Assembly: GCA_015832175.1 (NCBI GenBank)
Contig: WJXW01000006.1
Coordinates: 1,860,001 to 1,924,000, forward strand
Length of the DNA: 64,000 bases
Source of the DNA: Paraphaeosphaeria minitans
Taxonomy: Eukaryota > Ascomycota > Dothideomycetes > Pleosporales > Didymosphaeriaceae
Reading direction: 5' to 3'
Within the stretch, counting starts at the first letter, position 1. The number at the start of each line of letters is the position of its first letter. The notes under the pieces were generated by a model. It saw only the letters and a program-made list of their open reading frames with translations, ran no database searches and was not told the DNA's origin. Below, piece by piece: positions 10,436-21,079 of the stretch. The position numbers were made by a program, and so were the translations under genes.

Positions 10436-13236
10436 ATGTTTCCCCGCGGCTCTTCTACGTCGTTGCACCTCGTGTGCTTCACGACAACGATGCAGACCGT
10501 ATTGGCGGCTGCTGAAGTCGATTTCACTCAATATGTCAATGTTTTGTACGTCAGGAGTGTTGATGAACGGTACGGTAGAGATGCTAACGGTTCCGTAGTA
10601 TGGGTTCCACTGGGGGAGGGAATCGATTTCCAGGCGTCACGGCTTGTAAGGTTTACCAAGACCTCGTGTGGTGCCTGTGATCAATGACTGATTTTTCTAT
10701 ATAGCGCCTTTTGCGATGGCGAAGCTTGGACCTGACGTTCAGTCAGGGTCCACGGACGCCTACTCTGGTTATTTGGCCAGTGGCAACGTCTGGGGCTTCT
10801 CGATGACCCACGAGTCGGGCACAGGTGGTGCGCCCAAATACGGCGTCGTTTCGCAGATGCCAACTGTCGGTAATGTATCGAATCCGTTAGCAGACCTCTC
10901 GCAGGGACGAGCGGCCGCAGACGAAGGGCAGATCGGTTATTACAAGACGGTGTTGAATAGTGGCGTTACCGTTGAGCTTTCGGCGACTGACCATGCTGGT
11001 TTGTATCAGTATACCTTCCCGAGTGGGAGTCCGTCTACGATTGTCGTGGATGTATCGCACGTGCTTCCCAGCTTTAGAGGCCTGGGCTGGGAACAGCATT
11101 ACACGACAGGAAATTTCAGTTTTTCTTCTGACGGCCATTATGAGGGATCTGGAACCTACAACAATGGCTGGAATCTTTGTAAGTCTCCTACAAATCCACC
11201 TGGGTGATATTTCGTATTTGAGCCTCACGATGTAAGGACTGACAGCTGGCAGCCCCGGATTGGACGTTGTACTTTTGTGGAAAGTTTGACCAGAAGCCTA
11301 TCAGCTCTAAGACCTTTAAAGGGACAGGCACTACATTGTCGTCATACGACAAAACGGCTGCGGTTTCTGGCACTGAACGCCTTGGGGGTGTCTTCACGTT
11401 CAACAAGTCCAATTTGACTTCCAGGGTTGGTATTTCATTCATCTCTTCGGCAAAGGCATGCCGAAATCTTGAGAATGAGATACAATCGAAGACCACGTTG
11501 GATTCTCTCATGGCCAAGGCAAAGAGCGCTTGGAACAGCCAGATCCTGTCCAAAATTCAAGTTGAAGGCGGGAGCGACGAAGACACACAGCTTCTGTACA
11601 GCTCGTTGCTTGGCATGTGTGAGTAATCAAGGAAGTTATGTTGACGCATGAGTGCTAATGGTTGCGTCCAGTCATGATCCCTTCGAACAAGACGGGCGAA
11701 AATCCTGGATGGACAAGCAGCGAGCCGTACTACGATGACATCTTTACGTTCTGGGATACGCATAGATGCCACACTGCGCTCTTTCATATTCTCGAGCCTG
11801 TGGCTTACGAGGAGTTCATTCGGTCGTTGATCGATATCTGGCGACACGACGGTTTCATGCCAGATGCCCGCTCGTCCAACTTCAACGGGCGCGTCCAGGG
11901 CGGATCCAATGCCGACAATGTCCTGGCGGATGCGTATGTCAAGGGTGTCAGAGGTGCGATCAACTGGGACGATGGGTTTTCTGCCATGCAGGTGAGTTGG
12001 TCGAAAGACCTCGCGCGCTGGAGAATTACTGGGTGCATGCTCTTGCTGAAGAAGGCTCACGTTCGCTGACTCGCCCGATAGACCGATGCGGAGAAGACAC
12101 CACCAAACAACCACGACCCAAAGTCTCCGGAAGCTTCAACCAAGGAAGGTAGAGGTGCATTGCCTGATTGGTTGAAATATGGGTACATAACTTCTTCGTT
12201 CAAGAGAGCCGTCTCTCGAGCAGTCGAATATTCGACGAACGACTTCGGAGTTTACCAGGTAGCCAAAGGCTTGGGACGAGTTGATGACGAAGCGAAGTAC
12301 CTCAAGAGGTCCCGTAACTGGCGGAATCACTGGAACCCAGCTGTTTCTTCGACCGGTCATTCCGGTTTCATGGTGCCCCGCCGTGCAGACGGTACCTTTG
12401 TTTCCCAAGACCCTCTCTCCTGCGGTGGCTGCTACTGGGGCGACGCCTACTACGAAGACAATGCCTGGGTGTATAGCCTGAACGCCATCCACGATGTGTA
12501 CACAATGAAGAGGTACATCGGTGACGACGCGAAGTTCGTCGACCGTATTGACAAGCTCTGGGAGTTGAACATCTTCAACGCAGGTAACGAGCCAAGCTTT
12601 ACAACGCCGTACCTGTACAACTTTGTTCAAGGGGCGCAGTGGAGGACTGTAGAGAGAAGCCGTGGGATTGGAAAGCTTTACAACTCGGGTTCGACTGGCC
12701 TGCCTGGCAACTCGGACGCAGGGGCCATGGAGGCTAACATCCTCGTAAGTCGGACCCTCCGTTTCCAAGTGGCGTTGTGCAGGTGCACCTCCTATCAGCT
12801 GTACCAGCTGTACCAGCTGTACCACCTGTGCAGGGCGGTGTCACGGCTCGATGGCCATGGGGCAGACACCACGTTTTCGTATTTCCAAACGCAGCCTTGG
12901 GACACGGCTAACCTTGCACAGTGGCAGATGATCGGTCTGTATCCCATGACAGGCCAAACCACGTTCCTCATTCTATCTCCGTGGTTTCCTTCGCTTTCGA
13001 TCAGCCTTGGAAACGGAAAGTCGCTCAAGATCACAACGACAGGCGGAAACAAGGACACGGCGTTCTACGTGCAGAGCCTCAAGGTGAACGGAGAGCCATG
13101 GGACAAAGCGTGGGTGAGCTGGTACGATGTGTTTGCGAATGGAGGTAGGATGGACTTCGTCTTGGGGTCCAGCCGAGTGGACTGGGCGACGGGTGAGCTG
13201 CCGCCGAGTCCTGCATCGGGTGATACAGATGGGTAA
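10436..13236 (+). CDS. Secreted GH92 alpha-mannosidase, six introns
   Basis: Glycoside hydrolase family 92 exo-alpha-mannosidase, a calcium-dependent family that trims alpha-linked mannose. Exons are 10436-10545, 10599-10645, 10705-11178, 11253-11618, 11672-11991, 12082-12744 and 12922-13236, giving 764 aa. The 47-bp second exon is recovered because joining gives VNVFMGSTGGGNRFPGV, the family N-terminal motif, followed by PFAMAKLGPD. Later blocks are NKTGENPGW, YYEDNAWVYSLNAIHD (the Glu is the probable general acid), AGNEPSFTTPYLYN and GNSDAGAM-WQMIGLYPMTGQ. Residues 1 to about 23 look like a signal peptide with cleavage after AAA. Most introns have CTAAC or CTGAC branch points. Intron 6 is stop-free and a multiple of three. 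An alternative last exon is possible, ending at 13318. The start at 10436 is less certain than the rest; 10400 and 10490 are in-frame options. Confidence 0.92.
12745..12921 (+). other. Stop-free 177-bp intron in the GH92 gene
   Basis: GTAAGT donor, CTAAC branch and CACAG acceptor bound an intron that divides by three and has no stop codon in the gene's frame. Removing it joins GAMEANIL directly to WQMIGLYP, as the GH92 family requires. Keeping it would insert 59 residues at the conserved active-site segment. A short tandem repeat of AGCTGTACC lies at about 12,797-12,827. Confidence 0.8.
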
Positions 13237-13407
13237 GAAATGGGTCTCATGTCGTGAGAGCCCAGCGCTGACGGCGGTAGGTTTCCCAAGAGCAGGGCAC
13301 TGGGGCGGGGCACTGTGATGTTGGTGTTGCTGGGCGCTTGTCTTGTCCCGCCGAGCGCCTTGTACTTACGCGCGTTTATTCACGCAAGATCGAGCATCAA
13401 GCTGTTG

Positions 13408-13440
<33 letters not shown>

Positions 13441-13890
13441 GTGGTTTCGGGGAGAGCATCTGGAAGCCAGACGGGCAGCGCCATGACGCTGGCATCCGAT
13501 GCAGCGATTGGCCAGTCGCGTCCGAATAGGTACCTGGACTGGGTGAATACCTACGGCCAACAAAGACCAGCCGCCCCAGGCGACCATGCGCAAACGCGCC
13601 ACAAATGCAAGTGCCCAGCTCAAACAGCGCACGCGGCCCTCCTTCAGCGCAGTCACATGAAGGGCGCTCGCCAAGGGACACCGAGTTCCCAGCTGCAGCA
13701 GGGCCTGGACGCAGGGCAAGCCCGCGCTTAGACCCGTTGCCTACCTAAATACCTCGAGTCGCCTGTTCACTCCGTCTCCACCCCCACGTTTTCGCGGGCC
13801 TCTACCGACCACCTCCACATTTTCGAGGGCCTCTATCGATCACCTCCACGGCTCCGCCTGTTCGAGTCGGACCTGATTCGGAGAGGAAAC
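13237..13890. other. Intergenic region, GH92 3' flank and antiporter promoter
   Basis: The first 80 bases may hold an alternative last GH92 exon. Next come a GAT microsatellite, a CCTACCTA motif at 13740-13747, and a direct repeat just upstream of the antiporter (two copies of a stretch with CACCTCCAC and GGGCCTCTA, near 13,780-13,850). No independent gene is seen. Confidence 0.5.
13408..13440. repeat. TGA trinucleotide microsatellite, 11 copies
   Basis: Eleven perfect TGA units, 33 bp, in the 3' flank of the GH92 gene. It is read as poly-Met or poly-Ile in chance frames, which explains the spurious open frames around it. Confidence 0.95.
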
Positions 13891-16787
13891 ATGTCGTCGA
13901 CACTATCCTCGGCCGTTGCGGCGGCGACCGGATCCGCCATCAAGGCGACGCCGCAGGGTGGCGTGCTGGAGCATATCTCTCCCGTCAAAGTCGACCCAAA
14001 GAACCCTATCATTCTCTTCATCATCCAGGTAGTGCCCTCTCTCTCTCGAAACCGCATGTTGATACCAACAGCCGCTAGGTCATCATCATCATCGTCTTTT
14101 GCCGCGCGCTGCAATGGCCTCTGAACAAGCTCCGCCAACCTCGTGTCATATCAGAGGTCATTGGAGGCATCCTGCTCGGTCCCACCGCCATGGGCCGCAT
14201 CCCCGGATTCAAAGACGCCATCTTCCCCGAGGCCGCGATGCCCCAGTTGAATCTCGTTGCGAACCTGGGTCTCGTGCTCTTTCTGTTCATCATCGGCCTC
14301 GAGGTCGACCTGCGCTTTTTGGTCAGCAATTGGAAGGTGGCACTCAACGTCGGCATCGTCAGCATGGCGATCCCGTTTGGGCTCGGATGCGCCATCGCTG
14401 TGGGGCTGTACAACGAGTTTCGGCACGAAGAGGGACTCGTAGCTATAGATTTTCCTGTCTATATGCTCTTCATTGGAGTCGCCATGGCCATCACCGTGAG
14501 TGTTGGGATGGAACCCTGCCAGCCCTGCGAACTAACCTGCGAAGGCTTTCCCGGTGCTGTGCCGCATCCTCACCGAGTTGAAGTTGCTCGACACTCCCGT
14601 GGGTGTCATTGTCTTGTCCGCGGGTGTGGGAAACGACGTTGTTGGTGAGTTGGCCCCGCGCTGCTTGTGCCCCCAGGACTAATGCAGCCAACTAGGGTGG
14701 ATCTTGCTTGCGCTCTGTGTCGCTCTCGTCAACTCCGCCGCTGGTCTAACGGCGCTATACATCCTACTGTGCTGTGTTGGGTTCATCCTTTTCCTGGTCT
14801 ACCTTGTACGACCAGCGTTCATCTGGATCCTCCGCAAGAATCGCGCATTGCAAGACGGGCCTAGTCAGGGTATGATCGCGCTTACCTTGTTGCTCTGTCT
14901 GGCTTGCTCCTTCTTCACCGGCATCATTGGTGTGCACCCCATTTTTGGTGCCTTCTTGGCCGGCCTGATTTGCCCTCACGAAGGTGGTTTTGCCATCAAG
15001 GTGGCCGAAAAGATTGAAGATCTGATCGGGGCCCTGTTTCTACCCTTGTACTTCACGCTCTCCGGACTCAACACCAACATTGGCCTATTGGATAGTGGTA
15101 TCGTATGGGCCTACGTTGTCGGGGTTGTGTGCGTGGCCTTTTTCTCCAAGTTCATCGGCGCCACGATAGCGGCTCGATGGACCGGCATGTTCTGGCGAGA
15201 GTGCTTCGCGATCGGGTCGCTGATGAGTTGCAAGGGCTTGGTAGAGTTGATCGTCTTGGTAAGACTGCTCGCGCCATTCGCAGGGAGGGGAACTGACCCG
15301 TGCAGAACATTGGTCTTCAGGCCAAAATCTTGAGCACCCGAACCTTCACCATCTTCGTTGTCATGGCACTCATCACAACTTTCCTCTCGTCGCCATTGAC
15401 GCAATACTTCTACCCTGCATGGTATCAAAAGAAGGTCGCAGCTTTCAGACGAGGCGAAATCGACTGGGATACCGGAAACCCGCTTGATGGAACTGACAGC
15501 GTTGTCGATGTTGCTTACTACGACAAGGTCTCCTCCAACAAGATCAAACACCTCACCGTCTACCTTCGCTTGGATAGCATGCCCAACCTTCTGGCATTTG
15601 CATCCCTATTCGGCGGATCACACTCGCAATCCAAGACATTCTCGCATCCAAAGGCGGAACGATCTACTAGCACGAGCAAGAAGGCCGACGAAGCCTTGGA
15701 CGAGGAGCCCAAGAGGCCTGTGCAGGCATACGGACTGCGTCTGTTGAACCTGACAGATCGCGGATCTTCCGTCATGGCCGTCACTGAGGCTCAAGAATAC
15801 ACTGCTTACGATCCCGTGGTCAACATCTTCCGGACCTTTGGCCGGATGCACAACCTGGCAGTCAGCGGCGAAGTTGTTGTCGTGCCTGAGTCGTCCTTTG
15901 CTGATACGCTCAGCACACGCGCATCCGATTCGGACTTCCTTCTGCTCCCCTGGAGTGAGACAGGAGGCATGTCTGAGCAGACCATCATTGAAGACAAGGG
16001 GACGAAGAACAAGCTCGCGGCATCCTCGTATACTACGTTTGTCAACCAAACCTTTGAGCAGTCGGCAGCCCCAGTTGCTGTGCTCATCAACAAGAACTTT
16101 GGCGGCAGCAAGAACAAGGACAAGAAAGAGGGCGGAAAGCTGAGCCGTACGTACAGCGCCGTCAGCCTGCACAGTAATCGCGAGAAGCATGTCACGGCGC
16201 CCATCGCAGACCCCAGTCATCACATCTTCTTTGCCTTTTTCGGCGGAGAAGACGACCGCACGGCACTCCGCCTCGTGCTGCAGCTCGCCGAGAAGCCAGA
16301 AGTCACGGCGACCATTGTGCGGTTCGACACCGCACCGGAGATTCTCGGTGACGCCAGCTCTTCGTCTTCTTCGGCGGCAAAGGGTGCCGAAATGGTCAGC
16401 ACGACTGGGAGGTCGGCGCACGAGCAAGACGCCACGTTCTTCGCCTCGCTCAGCGCCTCCGTCCCCGTCGAGCTTTCGTCTCGCGTCGTCTTCGAGACGG
16501 TGTCTTCGTCGAACCTGGTCAAGGATGTCACCACCCGCGCTCTGGCCGAGGTCGGCCAAAACCCCAGGAATGCCGGCGATCTGGTTGTCCTCGGCAGGAA
16601 CATTGGACGCAACGGCGTCCTCGCGGACAGCAGCGCGGACGAAATCAGGCCTGTGAATGCTTCGAGTGCGGCTTCGACGCTGGGGGTGCTCGCAGAGAAG
16701 GTCTGGGACAGCAAGTCGGGCGCCAGCATCTTGGTTGTCAAGGCAGGCCTCACATCAGCAGTGTCAGGACTGTTGTCGTACAAGTGA
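13891..16787 (+). CDS. Kha1-type K+/H+ antiporter (CPA2 family), four introns
   Basis: Monovalent cation/proton antiporter of the CPA2 family, homologous to yeast Kha1, an internal-membrane K+/H+ exchanger. Exons are 13891-14028, 14079-14495, 14545-14644, 14696-15258 and 15306-16787, giving 899 aa (yeast Kha1 is about 870). Introns are 47-51 bp; splicing is checked by unbroken membrane helices such as IIQVIIIIVF and [12 protein letters not shown]. The N-terminal half (about residues 40-420) holds roughly a dozen hydrophobic segments, including [24 protein letters not shown] and [13 protein letters not shown], characteristic of this family. The C-terminal half is hydrophilic with Ser-rich stretches and ends in the family's cytosolic domain. 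The start at 13891 is the first ATG in frame and gives a short Ser/Ala-rich N-terminus as in fungal homologues. Nothing appears broken. Confidence 0.93.
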
Positions 16788-17347
16788 CATCCACGGGCGT
16801 GGTGTAGCGGGCGTTTGGGCGATGGGATGGATGAGTTTGGCTTGTATATACAGCATTGGCTTTGGCTTGGTTACGAGTATACCCGATTGACGTTTCTTTT
16901 CGAGAGGGAGCGGGATACCATGTGAATGCATACACGAGCACAAGGATGAAACAAGACGATGTCTGCTTACGTTACAAACAACCCGCCACAAGTCCTCGAT
17001 GGACCGACGTGAGGTTTGAGGCCTGAATTCTGGTGATGGCTCGTCGGCACCCCGCCCCCCTAGGTATGTATCTACCTATCGATAGGCGGGAACGCGCCGC
17101 TACCTATGGGGCGCCAGCCAGCCCTGCAGCCGCGTCCTTCACTCGCCCAAACCCTCGCTAGGCAGCTAGGCTAACCGTCGCGACCCTGGTCGCCCAAAAT
17201 TTCCCACGACGCGTTCCACGGCAAACCTCCTTTTGCGCGTCGACGAGTCACCCCACACCCGGCCCATCTCCTCCGCGCCTTTCGACATACCCAATCGAAT
17301 CGCTCAACCTCGTCACCTTTTTCTTCCGGGGGCGCCGATTGTTCACC
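16788..17347. other. Intergenic region between antiporter and AT-hook gene
   Basis: About 560 bp. It has another TAGGTA / CTACCTA pair at 17061-17080 forming a loose inverted repeat around TATGTATC, then a GC-rich promoter-like stretch leading into the ATG at 17348. No gene is supported. Confidence 0.5.
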
Positions 17348-18328
17348 ATGGACGCCGCAGTCGCTGCCGGGCCGCTCCCGAAGAAGCGCGGACGGCCGAG
17401 GAAGGTGGTCAGCGAGGATGCTTCCGCGGAGCCGGGTGTGAGGCAGGCGAGCATGAAGCGGGCGGTGGCGGAGAAGAAGGAGGCAGCAGCAGCGCCGAAG
17501 AAGGAGGCAGCAGCAGCGCCGAAGAAGGTTGCGAAAAGATCTAAGACGACGACGACGACGACGACGACCAAGACAACGGCCGCGGCGAAAGCTACCAAAA
17601 CGACGAACGCTGCTACACCATCGAAGACGGTCTCGGCTCCAGGAGCCGCAGCGCCAACGGAATCCGCGAGTGCGCATGGGACCGCAGAGCAGGGTGTCGA
17701 GACGCTGCGAGTGGCTGGCCAGCCCACGCCCGTGACACCCTCGACGAGCAGGATACTCGAGGAAGTCTACAAGACAAACACCGTGAAGCCTCCTCCTCCC
17801 CCGCCCGCATCGCCCTCTCCCACACCTGCGCCGCAGGAAATCCTGCTCCCGACGGGCGGCGCCGCTAACGTCGTCATCGAGCAATCCCTCCCACCGACCG
17901 CCACGAAGACTGCCATACCTGCAAACCCAACACCAAAACCCACCCCCACACCGACACCAACACCGACGCCCGCATACACACCCCCAAGACCCGCACCTCT
18001 CCTCTCTCGAACCACCATCCCCAACCCCATCCCCAACCCAAAAACAACCACAACAACCATCCCCCTCCCAACCCACCCCCTCAACCCCTCCCAACCCGCC
18101 ACCCCACGCCCCAAACCCATCTCCCCAGCCGCCCTCGAGAAAGCCGCCATCGAGCGCGACATCAACGAAGGCCGCATGCCGCCCAAGTACCGGGGCGCCG
18201 CGCGCCGCGTGACGACCATCATGGTCGGGATCCCTGTCATCCTGGTGGTCGGGTGGGATCTGTACAAGCGGTGGGATGGGGGGGTGCGGAAGAAGTTTGG
18301 GGAGGGAGAGGTGGGGCGGGTGAAGTGA
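17348..18328 (+). CDS. Unrecognised AT-hook protein with C-terminal membrane segment
   Basis: I do not recognise a named family. The start at 17348 has a strong context (ACCATGG). The 326-aa protein begins with a basic KKRGRPRKV at residues 12-20, a textbook AT-hook core (GRP) that binds AT-rich minor grooves. Residues of about 40-65 contain two copies of KKEAAAAP, followed by a run of eight Thr. The middle is Pro/Thr-rich and low in complexity, with TPTP repeats. The C-terminus changes character: EKAAIERDINEGRMPPKYR is helical and charged and leads into a single hydrophobic segment at about residues 288-306, then a short basic tail. This suggests a tail-anchored protein. The C-terminal block looks the most conserved-like part. 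It is the last gene before the AT-rich transposon block. Being real is likely; function is unknown. Confidence 0.7.
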   Translation: MDAAVAAGPLPKKRGRPRKVVSEDASAEPGVRQASMKRAVAEKKEAAAAPKKEAAAAPKKVAKRSKTTTTTTTTKTTAAAKATKTTNAATPSKTVSAPGAAAPTESASAHGTAEQGVETLRVAGQPTPVTPSTSRILEEVYKTNTVKPPPPPPASPSPTPAPQEILLPTGGAANVVIEQSLPPTATKTAIPANPTPKPTPTPTPTPTPAYTPPRPAPLLSRTTIPNPIPNPKTTTTTIPLPTHPLNPSQPATPRPKPISPAALEKAAIERDINEGRMPPKYRGAARRVTTIMVGIPVILVVGWDLYKRWDGGVRKKFGEGEVGRVK

Positions 18329-19004
18329 AGGTGAGGTGAAGATGGGGAAGGGAGGGGAAAGGAGAGGGAGAGGGTTTTGAGTGGGGGAGAGGGGAAGAGA
18401 AAGCTGAGATGGGAGTGTCATGTGTAATGTAGTCTTATCATTTTTCTCCTCTTTTTGGGGGTGGCGGTTTGCATTTTATACTGGCATGGTACGGTATACC
18501 CACGCCACGCCATGTTATATCGTATCGCATGAGAGCACGTCTTCTCTCTATCTCTCTGTACATATAAGTCATGTTGTTGATTGTTGTGGCTTCCCTCTAG
18601 GGACTAGCGTCCTACATAAGGCTTGGCACCACCTGCCCGCTTACCTCCTGGCGACTAGCCTAGGTAGCAATACTACTTTATACTCTATATTTACCTTGTG
18701 TCTTGCCTTACCCTTTAAGCCCTTTACTACTATAAAATGTAGTAGCTAGGTTATATATATTATTACTTATAATAAATAACGAACAAAGTAAGAACTAAAG
18801 AATAAGCTTATTATAGAAGTAAACTAAGGATACTACTTCGGGTAATTAAGTGCATTAGTACTAAATAAGAGAAGCCTACTTAGTAGTGCCTTTTATATAG
18901 ATCTACTTTATTACTTATACTAAAAGACAAACGTAGTAAGAAGAGAAGAATAAGCTTCTTATAGTAGATGTTAGAACCCTAGATACCTGGCTGGGCCCTA
19001 GTAT
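18329..19004. other. Transition from gene-rich to AT-rich DNA
   Basis: The first 90 bases are a purine-rich strand (GGGAGAGG-type repeats, 18,329-18,415), an effect of the C-rich coding end upstream. Normal composition continues to about 18,660. From there TpA and CTAG become dominant and no gene-like frame remains. The last 240 bases contain a degenerate tandem duplication. The flip takes place within roughly 100 bp. Confidence 0.6.
18761..18968. repeat. Degenerate duplication left of the transposon nest
   Basis: Two related stretches, starting TATTACTTAT at 18761 and 18909, can be aligned over about 60 bp, both ending in AGAATAAGCTT-TTATAG. The spacing is about 148 bp. This is probably a RIP-mutated remnant of an older repeat. 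Its origin is not recognised. Confidence 0.5.
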
Positions 19005-19170
19005 TGTAGTGTAAAGGTTGGCCTACGATGCAGAATCAGAGAAACATAGGGCCAATTAGCTGTCGTATAAGATAGCTAATTAGGGAATAGACAAAAAAGG
19101 ACGCTAACTAGATAAGACTTAAAGAGACCTAATAGACAATTAGAGTAGTTAAATTTATATAATAGATTTT
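19005..19170 (+). repeat. Element B 5' LTR, left part
   Basis: It matches 42463-42630, differing mainly by C/T and G/A changes and a few short gaps. It ends in TATAATAGATTTT, where copia A1 is inserted; ATTTT is duplicated on both sides of A1. The LTR continues at 26494 with AGATAGGATAAC. Confidence 0.85.
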
Positions 19171-19365
19171 TGTTGTGGTAAAAAGGGCTCGAACTATTAC
19201 AGGATATTTAGGAGCAGAGTTATAAAGAATACAAATAGCTAATTGTAGGAAAGGATACTAAAAGGGCAGACTATATACAAAAGAAACAAGCCTCTTAGCA
19301 AGAATCCTGTGATCTGAATTAGTAGATCTAGAAAGAATTATAGAAGTAAGTGTTTTACTTTAACA
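19171..19365 (-). repeat. Copia A1 3' LTR
   Basis: 195 bp, starting TGTTGTGGTAAAAAGG and ending TTTTACTTTAACA as written on the + strand. It is a match to 26294-26488 with transition-type differences, for example TATTTAGG against TATTCAGG. Confidence 0.95.
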
Positions 19366-20029
19366 CACCCCCTAGGTAATTGCTTAAAGTGGATTACCTA
19401 TCCTAAGAAGTAATCTATAATTGTCTAAATCCTTCCTAAAGATCTTTAAAAAACTGTCTAAAGGCTGTTTAAAGATTAAAAAACTATTAAGAATTATTCT
19501 TTTAAATCTCCTTATCTTAAGAATAGCAATTCTATCACCCCCCACTTATTATAATAGCAAAACAATCACTGTTTATCTTTTAAATCACAAATTTTATTGT
19601 GAATTGTGTCTAGAATCTCTTCTTCTAGTAGGTTAGGAGCTTATAAGCGTAGTATAAAGGCCTAGAGCGTAAACGCTTTTATTCTACTACTTTTTTTGCT
19701 TACTTCCTATTAACTATAAAGTAATTTCCCCGCTCTTACTAGCTAGTAAGTACGATAGGCAGGCGCGTTTTAATTAGGAAAGAGTAGTAGTAAAAGAAAT
19801 AAGTAGTAAGAAAGGAGCGTATTTAGCGCTTAATAATTAGATAGGCGGTAGAGTATATAAGCCTTTTGCTAGCGCTTAATCTTCTCTCTTTAATCCTTTA
19901 CTTTTAACGCTTTAACCTCTTATTTAATTTAAGCCTACTAGTTTAAGCCTTTAAATCTTACTACTTTATAGTAAGTTCTCTTCTTCTAATTATTACCTTA
20001 CGCTCTTTCTATTATTTAGAGCTTTGCTA

Positions 20030-20400
20030 ACTCTTTTAGATATTTAATAACCTAGCTAAAGCACGTATAGTAAAGGCTATAAAAGCTGCTAAATAAAGCT
20101 TTTAATCCTCCTACTAAGATTCTTCTACTCTACTAGCTCCTTCTGCCCTAGCTCTAGACCCCTAGCAATTACTTAGTGCTCTTAGATAAGTAAGCTACTT
20201 AAGCTGCTTAAAGGGAGCTCTAGTAGAAAAAAGTAATAGACGCTACTATAATAACGCTTTAAGCTTAGGTAGGCGCTACTATACCTATTTTACCTACTCT
20301 TACACTACTATATATAGGGTTATCTTATTACTTTAGCTAATTTTGCTAATTGTTCTTATAGCTAGCTGCATATTTAGACTCTAGCTATAGATTTTATCTG
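20030..20400 (+). pseudogene. Possible antisense gag-like frame in the copia A1 3' region
   Basis: Between pol and the 3' LTR of copia A1 there are about 1.5 kb not needed by a normal copia element. Read on the strand opposite to pol, a frame from about 20,030 to 20,400 gives a helical Gln-rich stretch (like ATQAAQRELQ, allowing stops as Gln) followed by a Pro/Thr patch and an aromatic segment with FLQLAAYLDS, reminiscent of Gag. A TATA-like GTATATAAG sits at 19853. The opposite strand is also partly open, so this is weak. Copy A2 has the matching region at about 58,650-59,050. Confidence 0.35.
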
Positions 20401-21079
20401 CTATTAACTATTAGAGGGTGCTAATATAAGCTTTTATTTTAAAATTCTTTCTAGGTTTAGCTAATACTTTTCGCAGAAGAGGCTAATTACTAAGCTATAT
20501 AAAAGGGTTAAGGTAGCCTTATAAGTTCTTCTTCCTACTAGTAGTTAGGAGGAGTAAGCTTAGTACATAGCTACTATTCTACTCCCTCTCTTTTAGCTAA
20601 TCTTTAGTAGAAGATAGGGTAATTACTCTCCTACTCTACCTATTAAAGAGCAGCGTAGTCGCAGCTAATACCCTAATTAAAATAGCTAGATAAGCGGCCT
20701 ATTAGCTTTAAAGTAGAATAAAGGCTAGGTAAGTGCTTCTTCTCTTACTAATTAAAAGAGGGGAGGCTAGAGTAAGCTATTACCTACTACTAATTAAAGG
20801 AGAGGTAGAGGAGGTGGATAGGGTAAGGAATTACCTACTATAGAGAGGAAGAGAGGAGAAGAATAGGGAGAATCTCCTGCTACTAATTATAGGGGAGATT
20901 CTTATACCCCTGCAATTAAGCAGAGGAGGAAGAGAGTCTATATACTTATAGATAAGCTCTTTAATCTCTTCTTCTTTTAATTCCTATTCTCTCTTTAATC
21001 TTTTCTTTTTTTTCTTTTTCTTTTCTTATTTCCTAGCTCTAAATTAATAATTCTAGATAGTTAATAGATTATTTCTCTA

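Noticed and set aside
13441..13731. Open frame after the GAT repeat
   Set aside because: No domain or conserved start; overlaps chance frames on both strands.
15618..16559. 313-codon minus-strand frame opposite the antiporter last exon
   Set aside because: A shadow of a well-supported exon; no recognisable domain.
17171..18421. Long minus-strand open frame opposite the AT-hook gene
   Set aside because: It is a shadow of a Pro/Thr/Ala-rich low-complexity gene; its translation is Arg/Cys/Gly-rich without domains or a splice logic.
18420..18749. 109-codon frame at the gene-rich border
   Set aside because: Random-looking translation crossing the composition border; no family or splice evidence.
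19421..19636. 71-codon frame inside copia A1
   Set aside because: Low-complexity Lys/Leu/Ile translation of AT-rich DNA near the LTR; not shared as an ORF with A2.
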